In this document: positions 40,951-49,852 of the stretch, in pieces
Layout: each line of letters opens with the position of its first letter
How positions within the stretch are numbered: position 1 is the stretch's first letter
NCBI RefSeq assembly: GCF_000355805.1
Contig: NZ_CM001837.1
Span: 2,416,100-2,480,099, forward strand
Reading direction: 5' to 3'
Source: Dokdonia sp. PRO95
GTDB taxonomy: Bacteria; Bacteroidota; Bacteroidia; Flavobacteriales; Flavobacteriaceae
DNA length: 64,000 nt
Translations under genes and position numbers: made by a program
Notes under the pieces: model-generated
What the model saw: only the letters and a program-made list of their open reading frames with translations
Told to the model about the DNA's origin: nothing
Databases searched by the model: none

Positions 40951-43371
40951 ATGGATAATTGTTTCCATTGTGGTGATCCCTGTACAACAGTGATACACCA
41001 CCATAAAAAATCCTTTTGTTGTCACGGCTGTAAGACGGTATATGACATCTTGAGCGATAATGATATGTCGTATTACTACGACCTTGAGAATACACCAGGT
41101 ACGTCTCCGCTACTTCAAGAAGGTAAGTTTGACTTTTTAGAAAATGAACAAGTAGTTGCCCAACTTTTAGAGTTTGATGAGCAAGGAACACAAGTGGTGT
41201 CTTTATTAATCCCTACTATACATTGCAGTTCTTGTATCTGGGTACTAGAAAATCTAAACAAATTGAATCCTGCGGTCAAAACCGCGCAGGTAAACTTCCC
41301 TAAGAAAACCATAAGAATCACCTACTCATCTAGTGAGCTGTCACTACAAGATCTAGTAATCCTTCTAGCGAGGATAGGCTATGAACCTTACATCTCACTT
41401 GAAGATACCACAAAGAAGAAAAAAACAGTAGACAGAAGCTTGACATATAAGCTGGGTGTTGCAGGTTTTGCTTTTGGAAATATAATGTTCCTTTCTTTTC
41501 CAGAGTATTTTGAGGTAAGCGAGTTTTGGCTTGATAAATTCAAGTACATTTTTAGATGGTTGATGTTTGCCTTTGCAGTCCCTGTAGCGTTTTATTCTGG
41601 CCGTGACTACTTTGTATCTGCATACAAAGGGCTTCGATCAAAGATTTTAAATATTGATGTGCCCATAGCTATAGGTATTTCGGTACTATTCATACGTTCT
41701 ACAGTAGAAATCGTCATGGACTGGGGAACAGGATTTTTTGATAGTATGGCGGGACTTGTATTTTTCTTGTTGCTAGGTAAATTCTTTCAGCAAAAGACCT
41801 ATGCATATCTCTCTTTTGAGCGAGACTATAAGTCGTACTTTCCTATTGCTGTAACACGATTGTATAGGGATGATAACGCTTTCGCGAAAGCGCAACCTTC
41901 AAGAAAAGAGGAGCAAACACAAGTATACGACCTTAAAAAAGGCGACCGAATTCTAATACGCAACAGTGAGTTATTACCTGTAGATGGCGTCTTGATTAAC
42001 GGAAATGCACTCATAGATTACAGCTTTGTCACAGGAGAAGCCGAGCCTGTAGCCAAAAAATCTGGTGATCAGTTATTTGCTGGTGGAAGGCAACAAGCCG
42101 GATCCATAGAAGTAGAAGTGCTCAAGCCAGTGGCACAAAGCTATCTCACGCAATTATGGTCTAACGAAATATTCTCAAAAGGAAGACAGACCGTTTTTGA
42201 AACGCTCACAGATAGTATAAGCAGGCGTTTTACGGTGAGTTTGCTCATTATTGCAATAGTAGCAACTAGTTGCTGGTTATTTATAGATACATCAAAAGCA
42301 CTTCAGGTATTTACGGCAGTTCTCATTGTGGCTTGCCCTTGTGCTATCGCACTGGCGGCACCATTTACATTAGGAAATGTGCTTCGTATTTTTGGTAGAC
42401 ATAAGCTATATTTAAAAAACAGCGGTGTTATTGAGCAGCTTGCTCACATAGACACGATAGTTTTTGATAAAACGGGAACGCTTACTACGAGTGCAAAAAG
42501 TGTAATCACTTATGAAGGAGTGGCGCTTACACCAGAAGAGGAAGCACTGTTAACAAGCACACTGAGAGCTTCAAACCATCCCTTGAGTAGATCTCTTTAT
42601 GACTTACTCGAATCTCATGATATAAAAACGCTAGACTCATTTACAGAAGAGGTAGGGCAAGGAATTACAGGAACGCATAACAATCACACCATTAAGGTAG
42701 GATCTTATGGTTTTGTGGCGACTAATCATGCTACTTCACCAGCAGCTGGCGCCCAACGTACTGCTGTGCATATAAGTACGGATAACGAGTACAAAGGATG
42801 CTATATTTTTTACAATGAATATAGAGAAGGTGTACAATCGCTTTTTAGTGAGTTAAAAAGTAATTATGACTTAATAATACTTTCTGGTGATAATGATGGA
42901 GAGCGCACTTTTTTATCACAGCTATTACCAGAAAATGCAACACTACTTTTCAATCAGAAGCCTGGAGATAAATTAGACTTTATAAAAAACTTACAAGAGC
43001 AAGGTAAGAATGTGCTCATGGTGGGTGATGGGCTTAATGATGCTGGAGCACTTGCGCAGAGCCACGTAGGTATTTCTATCTCAGAAAACGTCAACGTTTT
43101 TTCGCCAGCCTGTGATGGGATTCTAGACGCTTCAAAGTTTACAGATATTGTTACTTTTTTAAATCTTTCTCACAAGGGAGTGCGCATCATTAAGTATGCT
43201 TTCATATTCTCATTATTCTATAATCTTATAGGCTTAGGCTTTGCAATTACGGGCAATCTTGCTCCCGTAGTTGCCGCTATTTTAATGCCCCTTAGTTCCA
43301 TTAGTATCGTCTTATTTACAACGATTGCTACTCATTTTATGGGTAGAAATCTCACATCAAAAAAACTATAA
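40951..43371 (+). CDS. ccoI: Copper-transporting P1B-type ATPase for cbb3 oxidase assembly
   Basis: 806 residues. An N-terminal Cys-rich segment (CFHCGDPC, FCCHGCKTVY) precedes an HMA-like domain with TIHCSSCIW (about 90-98). Eight membrane segments; transport motif CPC in VACPCAIALAAPF; phosphorylated D506 in FDKTGTLT; TGEAEP actuator loop; MVGDGLNDAGAL hinge. The doubled Cys-rich N-terminus marks the CcoI/FixI subgroup, which delivers copper to cbb3 oxidase. The oxidase operon follows. An in-frame palindrome at 41878 encodes AFAKA in the loop before the actuator domain. Confidence 0.92.
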   Translation: MDNCFHCGDPCTTVIHHHKKSFCCHGCKTVYDILSDNDMSYYYDLENTPGTSPLLQEGKFDFLENEQVVAQLLEFDEQGTQVVSLLIPTIHCSSCIWVLENLNKLNPAVKTAQVNFPKKTIRITYSSSELSLQDLVILLARIGYEPYISLEDTTKKKKTVDRSLTYKLGVAGFAFGNIMFLSFPEYFEVSEFWLDKFKYIFRWLMFAFAVPVAFYSGRDYFVSAYKGLRSKILNIDVPIAIGISVLFIRSTVEIVMDWGTGFFDSMAGLVFFLLLGKFFQQKTYAYLSFERDYKSYFPIAVTRLYRDDNAFAKAQPSRKEEQTQVYDLKKGDRILIRNSELLPVDGVLINGNALIDYSFVTGEAEPVAKKSGDQLFAGGRQQAGSIEVEVLKPVAQSYLTQLWSNEIFSKGRQTVFETLTDSISRRFTVSLLIIAIVATSCWLFIDTSKALQVFTAVLIVACPCAIALAAPFTLGNVLRIFGRHKLYLKNSGVIEQLAHIDTIVFDKTGTLTTSAKSVITYEGVALTPEEEALLTSTLRASNHPLSRSLYDLLESHDIKTLDSFTEEVGQGITGTHNNHTIKVGSYGFVATNHATSPAAGAQRTAVHISTDNEYKGCYIFYNEYREGVQSLFSELKSNYDLIILSGDNDGERTFLSQLLPENATLLFNQKPGDKLDFIKNLQEQGKNVLMVGDGLNDAGALAQSHVGISISENVNVFSPACDGILDASKFTDIVTFLNLSHKGVRIIKYAFIFSLFYNLIGLGFAITGNLAPVVAAILMPLSSISIVLFTTIATHFMGRNLTSKKL
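41878..41891. repeat. GCTTTCGCGAAAGC palindrome, copy 10 (intragenic)
   Basis: Exact copy in ccoI, read as AFAKA. Confidence 0.95.
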
Positions 43372-43372
43372 T

Positions 43373-43762
43373 ATGAATAGTATTACTCATATACAGGCTA
43401 CACATCAACTAGCTCAAATTGCATTTAAAAAACAATCTTACACAGAGCGTGATCTTATGGGATTGTTCCATAAGTCGGCACATAAACGAGCAGATCAATC
43501 GGTTTTTGATACCTGGGCACGAGATACTGAAAAACAAATTTATAGTTTGCAAAATGGCTTAAATGGGGTGTCTTGTGTATGTAGTACAGTAGGCTTAAGT
43601 ATTACAACAATGTTACATATGTATGTAAGAGTAATTACTCGTTTTGAACAACAGTTCATGATGAGTTGTCCATGCGCCACTACTAGTGCAAGCCCTATAC
43701 TCAATAGACTTAAAAAAATATCGAAGAGTGCGCAAGAAACACTCATATCTGTGGGGGTTTAA
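43373..43762 (+). CDS. Hypothetical protein between ccoI and ccoS
   Basis: 130 residues from the ATG at 43373, which follows the ccoI stop by 1 bp (an earlier in-frame start inside ccoI is less likely). Soluble and mostly helical; notable segments are FDTWARDTEKQIYSLQNGL and a Cys pair region FMMSCPCATTS. No family recognised. Co-transcription with ccoI suggests a link to the oxidase or copper handling; this is inference. Confidence 0.55.
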   Translation: MNSITHIQATHQLAQIAFKKQSYTERDLMGLFHKSAHKRADQSVFDTWARDTEKQIYSLQNGLNGVSCVCSTVGLSITTMLHMYVRVITRFEQQFMMSCPCATTSASPILNRLKKISKSAQETLISVGV

Positions 43763-43878
43763 TTATCGCTTGCATTATGACTAGTCACGTTTGCCAAGAT
43801 TGTTCTACATCTAAAAGGAGATGCTTTATGGGAACGCAATTTTTCGCGTAAGCATATCTAAAACTATTTATCCAAAAC

Positions 43879-43921
43879 TGACAATTGTCATAATTAGAAA
43901 AAAACTTCAATCTTAATTTTA
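43879..43921 (+). promoter_or_regulatory. FNR-like box and -7 element before the cco operon
   Basis: Perfect palindrome TGACAATTGTCA (43879-43890) and TAATTTTA (43914-43921, 5 of 6). Spacing 29.5 bp. Site 12 of 13, driving ccoS-NO-Q-P-G-H. The rest of 43763-43940 holds only a decayed palindrome copy near 43843. Confidence 0.75.
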
Positions 43922-43940
43922 CACCATAAATCAGGTAGGT

Positions 43941-44147
43941 ATGAGTATTATTTATATGCTTCTCGCAATTAGTGTTGTTGTTGCTCTCGTCTTCTTTTGT
44001 GCATTTGTAATATCTGTGCAAAAAGGACAATATGACGACACCTACACGCCATCTGTGCGTATGCTTTTTGATGATGAATTAGTCAAAGATAAAAGTACCG
44101 ATACCACACCTGAGCCAACTGAAAAATCCATCCAAATAAAAGAGTAA
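43941..44147 (+). CDS. ccoS: cbb3-type cytochrome oxidase assembly protein CcoS
   Basis: 68 residues: a single membrane segment (about 3-25) followed by FVISVQKGQYDDTYTPSVRMLFDD, the conserved GQYDD signature of CcoS. Required for cofactor insertion into cbb3 oxidase. First gene of the operon, 12 bp before ccoNO. Confidence 0.9.
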   Translation: MSIIYMLLAISVVVALVFFCAFVISVQKGQYDDTYTPSVRMLFDDELVKDKSTDTTPEPTEKSIQIKE

Positions 44148-44158
44148 CTAATCAAACT

Positions 44159-46363
44159 ATGGAAGTACAACAATTCTATTACGATAATAAAATCGTACGA
44201 AAATTTATAGTGGCTACAATGTTCTGGGGCATCGTAGGGATGAGCATAGGGCTACTTCTAGCCTTTATGTTTTTATTCCCTAATGTAACAGACGGCATCT
44301 CGTGGTTAAGTTTTGGACGTTTACGTCCTTTACACACTAATGCAGTCATCTTTGCCTTTGTAGGTAACGCTATTTTTGCGGGTGTCTATTATTCTTCACA
44401 ACGTTTGCTTAAAGCTCGTATGTGGAAAGACTGGCTCAGTAATTTAAACTTCTGGGGATGGCAAGCCATTATCGTGGGAGCAGCAATTACACTTCCGCTA
44501 GGGTTTACTACATCAAAGGAATATGCAGAGCTAGAATGGCCATTTGATATTGCCATTGCTCTTATATGGGTAGCATTTGGAGCCAACTTGATAGGTACTA
44601 TCCTTAAAAGAAGACAGCGACACTTATACGTTGCTATCTGGTTCTACCTAGCAACCTTTGTTACTGTTGCGGTACTACATATTGTAAATAGTATGGAGCT
44701 GCCAGTAAGTGCTCTTAAAAGTTACTCAATGTATGCCGGTGTACAAGATGCGCTAGTACAGTGGTGGTACGGTCACAATGCGGTAGCATTTTTCTTAACC
44801 ACTCCTTTCTTAGGATTGATGTACTACTTTGTACCTAAGGCAGCAAATAGACCTGTGTATTCTTATAGGCTTTCTATTGTACACTTCTGGTCACTTATAT
44901 TTATCTATATCTGGGCGGGACCTCACCACTTGTTGTATTCTGCACTTCCAGATTGGGCACAGAATCTTGGTGTAGCATTCTCTATCATGCTTCTAGCACC
45001 TTCATGGGGAGGAATGATAAACGGACTACTTACACTACGTGGAGCTTGGGATAAAGTACGTACAGATCCTGTTCTTAAATTTATGGTTGTTGCGATTACT
45101 GGTTATGGTATGGCAACCTTTGAAGGGCCTATGCTCTCGCTTAAAAATGTAAATGCGATCGCTCACTTTAGTGATTGGATTATTGCTCACGTACACGTAG
45201 GTGCACTTGCTTGGAATGGTTTCTTCACATTTGGTATGGTGTACTGGATGGTTCCAAAATTATTTAAGACAAAATTATGGTCAAATAAACTAGCTAACTT
45301 CCACTTCTGGATAGGAACATTAGGTATCATATTGTATGCACTACCTATGTATGTTGCAGGTTTTGTACAAGCATTTATGTGGAAGCAATTTAATCCCGAT
45401 GGAACGCTTACCTATGGTAACTTTTTAGAAACAGTAAGTGAGATTATCCCTATGTACTGGATGCGTGCAATAGGTGGTAGTATGTTTATTGTAGGAGCAC
45501 TTATAGGAGTGTATAACCTGATCATGACTGCTCGTGCAGGAAATAATGTTACAGATGAGCTTGCAGAAGCTGCACCTTTATCTACAGTAACTAAAAAACG
45601 TACCTCAAAAGAAGGATACCATACATGGTTAGAAAGACGCCCGGTAAAACTTACCATTTTTGCAACTATCGCAATTCTTATTGGAGGTATGGTGCAAATT
45701 ATACCATCGCTTATTGTTGATGATTATATTCCAGTGATATCAAGTGTGAAGCCATATTCACCACTAGAGCTACAGGGTAGAGACATTTACATACGTGAAG
45801 GCTGTGTAGGGTGTCACTCTCAAATGGTACGACCATTTAGAAGTGAGGTAGAGCGCTATGGAGAATACTCAAAAGCGGGAGAGTATGTGTATGATCACCC
45901 ATTCTTATGGGGAAGTAAACGTACAGGGCCAGACCTTATGCGTGTGGGAGGAAAGTACAGTGATAACTGGCACTTGAATCACTTCTATGACCCGCAGAGT
46001 ACTTCGTCTGGTTCTATTATGCCATCCTACAAATGGTTACTACGTAGAGAGCTTGACAAAGATCTTACAGAAGAAAAAATGGAAGCCATGGTTACGCTAG
46101 GCGTTCCATATAGTCCAGAAGATATTGCAAATGCGCAAGAGTCTATGACCGCACAGGGAATAGCGATAGAGAAGAACCTCTACTCAGATCCAGACTTTGC
46201 CAAAACTTACGAGGCAGATAAAAAGTATGCCGAAGAAAACGGTGAAGACTTTGTAGAGATGCGCAACCGTGAGGTGGTAGCTCTTATAGCATACATACAG
46301 CGACTAGGAACAGATATTAAAGTTAAAAACGCAGATGGTACTACATCCATCTTAAACGACTAG
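44159..46363 (+). CDS. ccoN: cbb3 cytochrome c oxidase, fused subunits I and II (CcoNO)
   Basis: 734 residues. CcoN part (1 to about 480): 12 or more membrane segments with the heme and CuB ligands WWYGHNAVAFFLT, GPHHLLYSALPDW and WIIAHVHVGALAW. CcoO part (about 495-734): one membrane segment, then the c-type heme site REGCVGCHSQMVRPFRSEV and the distal Met region GSIMPSYKWLL. The fusion is the usual Bacteroidota form. Catalytic core of the high-affinity, proton-pumping terminal oxidase used at low oxygen. Confidence 0.95.
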   Translation: MEVQQFYYDNKIVRKFIVATMFWGIVGMSIGLLLAFMFLFPNVTDGISWLSFGRLRPLHTNAVIFAFVGNAIFAGVYYSSQRLLKARMWKDWLSNLNFWGWQAIIVGAAITLPLGFTTSKEYAELEWPFDIAIALIWVAFGANLIGTILKRRQRHLYVAIWFYLATFVTVAVLHIVNSMELPVSALKSYSMYAGVQDALVQWWYGHNAVAFFLTTPFLGLMYYFVPKAANRPVYSYRLSIVHFWSLIFIYIWAGPHHLLYSALPDWAQNLGVAFSIMLLAPSWGGMINGLLTLRGAWDKVRTDPVLKFMVVAITGYGMATFEGPMLSLKNVNAIAHFSDWIIAHVHVGALAWNGFFTFGMVYWMVPKLFKTKLWSNKLANFHFWIGTLGIILYALPMYVAGFVQAFMWKQFNPDGTLTYGNFLETVSEIIPMYWMRAIGGSMFIVGALIGVYNLIMTARAGNNVTDELAEAAPLSTVTKKRTSKEGYHTWLERRPVKLTIFATIAILIGGMVQIIPSLIVDDYIPVISSVKPYSPLELQGRDIYIREGCVGCHSQMVRPFRSEVERYGEYSKAGEYVYDHPFLWGSKRTGPDLMRVGGKYSDNWHLNHFYDPQSTSSGSIMPSYKWLLRRELDKDLTEEKMEAMVTLGVPYSPEDIANAQESMTAQGIAIEKNLYSDPDFAKTYEADKKYAEENGEDFVEMRNREVVALIAYIQRLGTDIKVKNADGTTSILND

Positions 46364-46367
46364 CACC

Positions 46368-46565
46368 ATGTTTAAATTTATAAAAGGAAACTTAGAAAAT
46401 ATAGATGGAGTGGAGATCTATCCTATAGTATCATTACTCATATTTTTCATCTTTTTTGCTGCACTATTCTTTTGGGTATTTACAGCAAAGAAAGCACATA
46501 TCACAGAGGTAAGTAACATCCCGCTTAATGATGATACACTCAACGTAAATACTATAGAAGAATGA
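46368..46565 (+). CDS. ccoQ: CcoQ-like small membrane subunit
   Basis: 65 residues: amphipathic start KFIKGNLENIDGVEIYPIVSLL, one membrane segment (about 20-42, IFFIFFAALFFWVFTAKK) and an acidic tail. Position between ccoNO and ccoP and the size match CcoQ. The stop overlaps the ccoP start by 4 bp. Confidence 0.85.
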   Translation: MFKFIKGNLENIDGVEIYPIVSLLIFFIFFAALFFWVFTAKKAHITEVSNIPLNDDTLNVNTIEE

Positions 46566-47506
46566 GAACGACTGCATCATTTTTAAGAATATTAGGTTTT
46601 TCACTATTAGGTTATTTTCTAATTGATTATGTGGGGACTACAGGTGAGACCTCTATATTTCTAGAGCAACCGTGGGTCTGGGCTATATTAGGTGTAATCA
46701 TGCTTTTTTATACTGCAGGAGAAGTAAGCATGGCTGCGCTGCGCAATGTCCTTTACAGAACGCTTAAGCCAGAAGCACAAGCCAAATTTGATAAAGAAGA
46801 GGCACTTGCAGAAGCAAATCAGTTTAAATGGATTAAAGAAAAGTATAAAGCATCTCTAGGAAGTAAAGAGATAGCTCAAGAGCATGAGATTATACTGGAT
46901 CATAACTATGACGGTATACAAGAGCTTGATAACAACTTGCCACCATGGTGGGTATATATGTTTTATGCTTCGATAGTCTTTGCAGTTATATATCTGGTAC
47001 GTTTTGAAGTACTAGACGACTATAACCAAGCCGAAGAATATGAAGTTGCTGTGGCCGAAGCAAAAGCAGAAATAGAAGAATGGAAAAAAACGGCAAAAGA
47101 TCTTGTAGATGTAAATACGGTAACACTGCTTACAGATGCGAGTGATATCAGTGCTGGTAAAGCCATTTTTACAAATAACTGTATTGCTTGTCACAAAGCA
47201 GATGGAGGTGGAGGTATAGGACCTAACCTCACAGACCAACACTGGATACTGGGTGGAGGAATCAAAAATGTATTCAAAACTATATCAGAAGGTGGTCGTG
47301 ATGGTAAAGGTATGATCTCATGGAAATCAGAACTTAAGGCTGCAGAGATGGCGCAGGTAGCTAGCTTCGTGTTAAGCTTACAAGGCACTACGCCTGCAGA
47401 GTCTAAGGAAGCAGAAGGGGAGTTATGGATAGATCCAGATGCACCAGCCATGCCGGTGAAGGATGTTGTTACAGATAGCACAGCAGTGCAGTTAACTAGT
47501 AACTAA
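46562..47506 (+). CDS. ccoP: cbb3 oxidase subunit III, mono-heme CcoP
   Basis: 314 residues. Two N-terminal membrane segments (about 10-28 and 35-58), then a FixP_N-like segment YDGIQELDNNLPPWWVYMFYASIVFAVIYLV, a coiled stretch, and a single c-type heme domain with NNCIACHKADGGGGIGPNLTD and distal Met in GKGMISW. The proteobacterial CcoP has two hemes; here only one CxxCH is present. The extra N-terminal membrane pair is a Bacteroidota trait. Electron entry subunit. Confidence 0.9.
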   Translation: MRTTASFLRILGFSLLGYFLIDYVGTTGETSIFLEQPWVWAILGVIMLFYTAGEVSMAALRNVLYRTLKPEAQAKFDKEEALAEANQFKWIKEKYKASLGSKEIAQEHEIILDHNYDGIQELDNNLPPWWVYMFYASIVFAVIYLVRFEVLDDYNQAEEYEVAVAEAKAEIEEWKKTAKDLVDVNTVTLLTDASDISAGKAIFTNNCIACHKADGGGGIGPNLTDQHWILGGGIKNVFKTISEGGRDGKGMISWKSELKAAEMAQVASFVLSLQGTTPAESKEAEGELWIDPDAPAMPVKDVVTDSTAVQLTSN

Positions 47507-47517
47507 AGTTCACGCAG

Positions 47518-47814
47518 ATGATACAAGATATAGCGATTGCATTAAGCACAAGCACTACTCCAATAATACAGCCTTATTATGAAAATGATAAGACTAAAAT
47601 TATAGCAATAGGACTTAAAAAGGATGTGGTGCTAGAAAAACATACAGCACCTAGCAAAGCGCAAATCTTGATCATACAGCGAACGGTCACTTTTAGAACA
47701 GCGACTTTCTCAAAATCAATAAATACCTATGAGACGTATGAAATACCACTAGAGGTAGAGCACGAGGTCATAGGTGATGCAGATAGTATTTTTCTGTTAA
47801 TCTTATCTAAGTAA
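47518..47814 (+). CDS. Small cupin-like protein in the cco operon
   Basis: 98 residues. GLKKDVVLEKHTAPSKAQILIIQ, then YEIPLEVEHEVIGDADSIFLLIL follow the two cupin motifs, but with only isolated His residues, so metal binding is uncertain. It lies between ccoP and ccoG with tight spacing (11 and 4 bp), so it is co-transcribed. A role in oxidase assembly or regulation is inference. Confidence 0.65.
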   Translation: MIQDIAIALSTSTTPIIQPYYENDKTKIIAIGLKKDVVLEKHTAPSKAQILIIQRTVTFRTATFSKSINTYETYEIPLEVEHEVIGDADSIFLLILSK

Positions 47815-47818
47815 TAAT

Positions 47819-49240
47819 ATGGCAGAGCAAGGAAAAGATAACTTTAGAGATACCATGGGGACCCTTGATAAAGAAGGGAAGCGCGCATGGGTATTTCCTA
47901 AGAAGCCTAGTGGAAAATGGTACGAGTACCGTAAGTATGTGAGTTATTTATTACTTGCTATTTTACTTAGTTCACCGTTTATAAAAGTAGGAGGGAACCA
48001 GCTGTTCATGTTTAATGTGCTGGAGCGTAGATTCAATATTTTTGGATACCCATTCTGGCCTCAAGATTTTCACCTCTTTGTAATCATGATGATCATTGGG
48101 GTAGTATTTGTAATTCTATTTACGGTAGCATTTGGTAGAATATTTTGTGGCTGGATTTGTCCTCAAACTATTTTTATGGAGATGGTTTTTCGTCGCATTG
48201 AGTATTGGATAGACGGCGATCGAGGTAAGCAAATACGCTTAGATAAAATGCCATGGAATAAGGAGAAAATCAAAAAGAGAGTTTTAAAATGGACTATATT
48301 TTTTATCATCTCATTTCTTATTGCAAATGTATTTCTTGCTTACCTCATAGGTAGCGACCAGCTTATTAGGTATATCACAGATGGACCATCAAAGCATGTT
48401 AGTACGCTAGTATCACTTCTCATATTTACTGGAGTTTTCTATTTCATATTTGCATGGTTTAGAGAGCAGGTTTGTATTATAGCTTGCCCCTACGGAAGAT
48501 TGCAAGGAGTCTTGCTAGATAACAAATCTATTATCGTTGCTTATGATCATAAACGTGGAGAGAAGGAAGAAGGAAGAGCTAAGTTTAAGAAAAATGAAGA
48601 CAGACCATCTACTGGAAAAGGAGATTGTATAGATTGCTTCGCATGTGTGCATGTATGCCCTACAGGGATAGACATACGTAACGGTACACAGTTAGAATGT
48701 GTAAACTGTACCGCTTGTATAGATGCTTGTGATCATATGATGGAGGCGGTAGATCTCCCTAAAGGTCTTATACGCTATGCTAGTGAAGATAATATTGAAA
48801 AGAAAGCGCCATTTAAATTCACACCTCGTCTTAAGGGGTATGTTGCCGTACTAGGTATTCTTACTGCGGTACTCATAGGGATGTTGTTTTTACGTAATGA
48901 TGTAGAAGCTCGCATTCTCAGATTACCAGGACAGCTTTATGAGCACAAAGACAATAACATGATTAGTAATGTCTACACCTTTAAGTTGGTTAATAAAACG
49001 GTAGAGGAGATAGAGGACGTACACTTTGAGCTACGCTCTCACAAGGGAACCATAGAAGTTGTTTCTGGTAATGAATTTAGTGTAGACCCACAAGGACTAG
49101 CAGAGGGAACGCTATTTATAGAAATCAATGCAAGCGGTATTAAAAGTGATAAAGAACGTTTGGAAATAGAAGTTTACAGCGGTGATCAATTAATTGAGAC
49201 TACAACAACGGCATTTTTAGGCCCTAGAAGTTATAAGTAA
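47819..49240 (+). CDS. ccoG: cbb3 oxidase accessory protein CcoG (FixG-like, cupric reductase)
   Basis: 473 residues. Four or five membrane segments with FGRIFCGWICPQTIFMEMVFRRIEYW, then two 4Fe-4S clusters (CIDCFACVHVCPTGIDIR and CVNCTACIDACDHMM), one more membrane segment and a periplasmic Ig-like domain (about 370-473). Known role: reduces Cu(II) for loading of cbb3 oxidase, working with CcoI. Confidence 0.92.
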   Translation: MAEQGKDNFRDTMGTLDKEGKRAWVFPKKPSGKWYEYRKYVSYLLLAILLSSPFIKVGGNQLFMFNVLERRFNIFGYPFWPQDFHLFVIMMIIGVVFVILFTVAFGRIFCGWICPQTIFMEMVFRRIEYWIDGDRGKQIRLDKMPWNKEKIKKRVLKWTIFFIISFLIANVFLAYLIGSDQLIRYITDGPSKHVSTLVSLLIFTGVFYFIFAWFREQVCIIACPYGRLQGVLLDNKSIIVAYDHKRGEKEEGRAKFKKNEDRPSTGKGDCIDCFACVHVCPTGIDIRNGTQLECVNCTACIDACDHMMEAVDLPKGLIRYASEDNIEKKAPFKFTPRLKGYVAVLGILTAVLIGMLFLRNDVEARILRLPGQLYEHKDNNMISNVYTFKLVNKTVEEIEDVHFELRSHKGTIEVVSGNEFSVDPQGLAEGTLFIEINASGIKSDKERLEIEVYSGDQLIETTTTAFLGPRSYK

Positions 49241-49246
49241 GAGTAC

Positions 49247-49260
49247 GCTTTCGCGAAAGC
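49247..49260. repeat. GCTTTCGCGAAAGC palindrome, copy 11
   Basis: Exact copy in the 34-bp gap between ccoG and the small Cys-rich gene, inside the operon. Confidence 0.95.
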
Positions 49261-49274
49261 AAAACAAAAAAACT

Positions 49275-49409
49275 ATGAGTACAGAGCATAAAAAATGTTG
49301 TGACGGTTGTAAAAAAGGACAGCCAGGAACTAACGAAGCATGCAGCGCAAAGTTGATGATGGAAGCGCTGAAGAATAATCAAGAAATCACTAAAACACAA
49401 GAGTTATGA
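49275..49409 (+). CDS. Small Cys-rich protein, 44 residues
   Basis: ATG at 49275 to TGA at 49409 encodes MSTEHKKCCDGCKKGQPGTN, then EACSAKLMMEALKNNQEITKTQEL. Three Cys sit as CCxxC with a fourth downstream, a plausible copper or zinc site. Its stop overlaps the ccoH start (ATGA), so it is translationally coupled within the oxidase operon. Unrecognised family; a metal-handling role is inference from Cys content and location. Confidence 0.6.
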   Translation: MSTEHKKCCDGCKKGQPGTNEACSAKLMMEALKNNQEITKTQEL

Positions 49410-49852
49410 AATGGAACTGGGGAAAGGGTATTGTAGTGGCGATGGCTTGTTTTATGGGCTTTATTCTGTATATGGTTATCACGATGAGTACAGATGATAA
49501 TTATAGTCATGATCTTGTGACAGAAGAATATTATGCCAAGGAAATGGCTTATCAAACCGAAATAGATGCAGAGACCAATGCGCGCAATCTCGTAGGTGAG
49601 ATTAGCGGAAAACGTACGCCAGAGGGATGGTTACTTACCTTCCCAACGTCTATCTCAAAGAGCACAAATAAAGGAAAAGTGTTTCTATACAGACCGTCTA
49701 ATCAGCAACTTGATTTTGAAGTGCCTATGGTTATTTCAGGGTCTAATTTGCTCATACCTGACAAACAGCTGATAGACGGTCGATGGAACATTATCATAGA
49801 GTGGACAGACGGGGTAGAGGAATACATGTATAAAAAGTCAATCGTTTACTAA
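49406..49852 (+). CDS. ccoH: cbb3 assembly protein CcoH (FixH family)
   Basis: 148 residues: MKWNWGKGIVVAMACFMGFILYMVIT membrane anchor, then DLVTEEYYAKEMAYQTEIDAETNA, the FixH signature YYxxxxxYQ, and a periplasmic beta domain ending WTDGVEEYMYKKSIVY. Required for stable cbb3 oxidase. Shares its last base with the next ATG. Confidence 0.88.
   Translation: MKWNWGKGIVVAMACFMGFILYMVITMSTDDNYSHDLVTEEYYAKEMAYQTEIDAETNARNLVGEISGKRTPEGWLLTFPTSISKSTNKGKVFLYRPSNQQLDFEVPMVISGSNLLIPDKQLIDGRWNIIIEWTDGVEEYMYKKSIVY

Noticed and set aside
43325-43372. Longer start of the gene after ccoI.
   Set aside because: It would lie inside the end of ccoI; the ATG at 43373 directly follows the stop codon.
43841-43853. 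TTTTCGCGTAAGC before the cco operon as a fourteenth palindrome copy.
   Set aside because: It has lost the symmetry of one arm; recorded only as a decayed copy.
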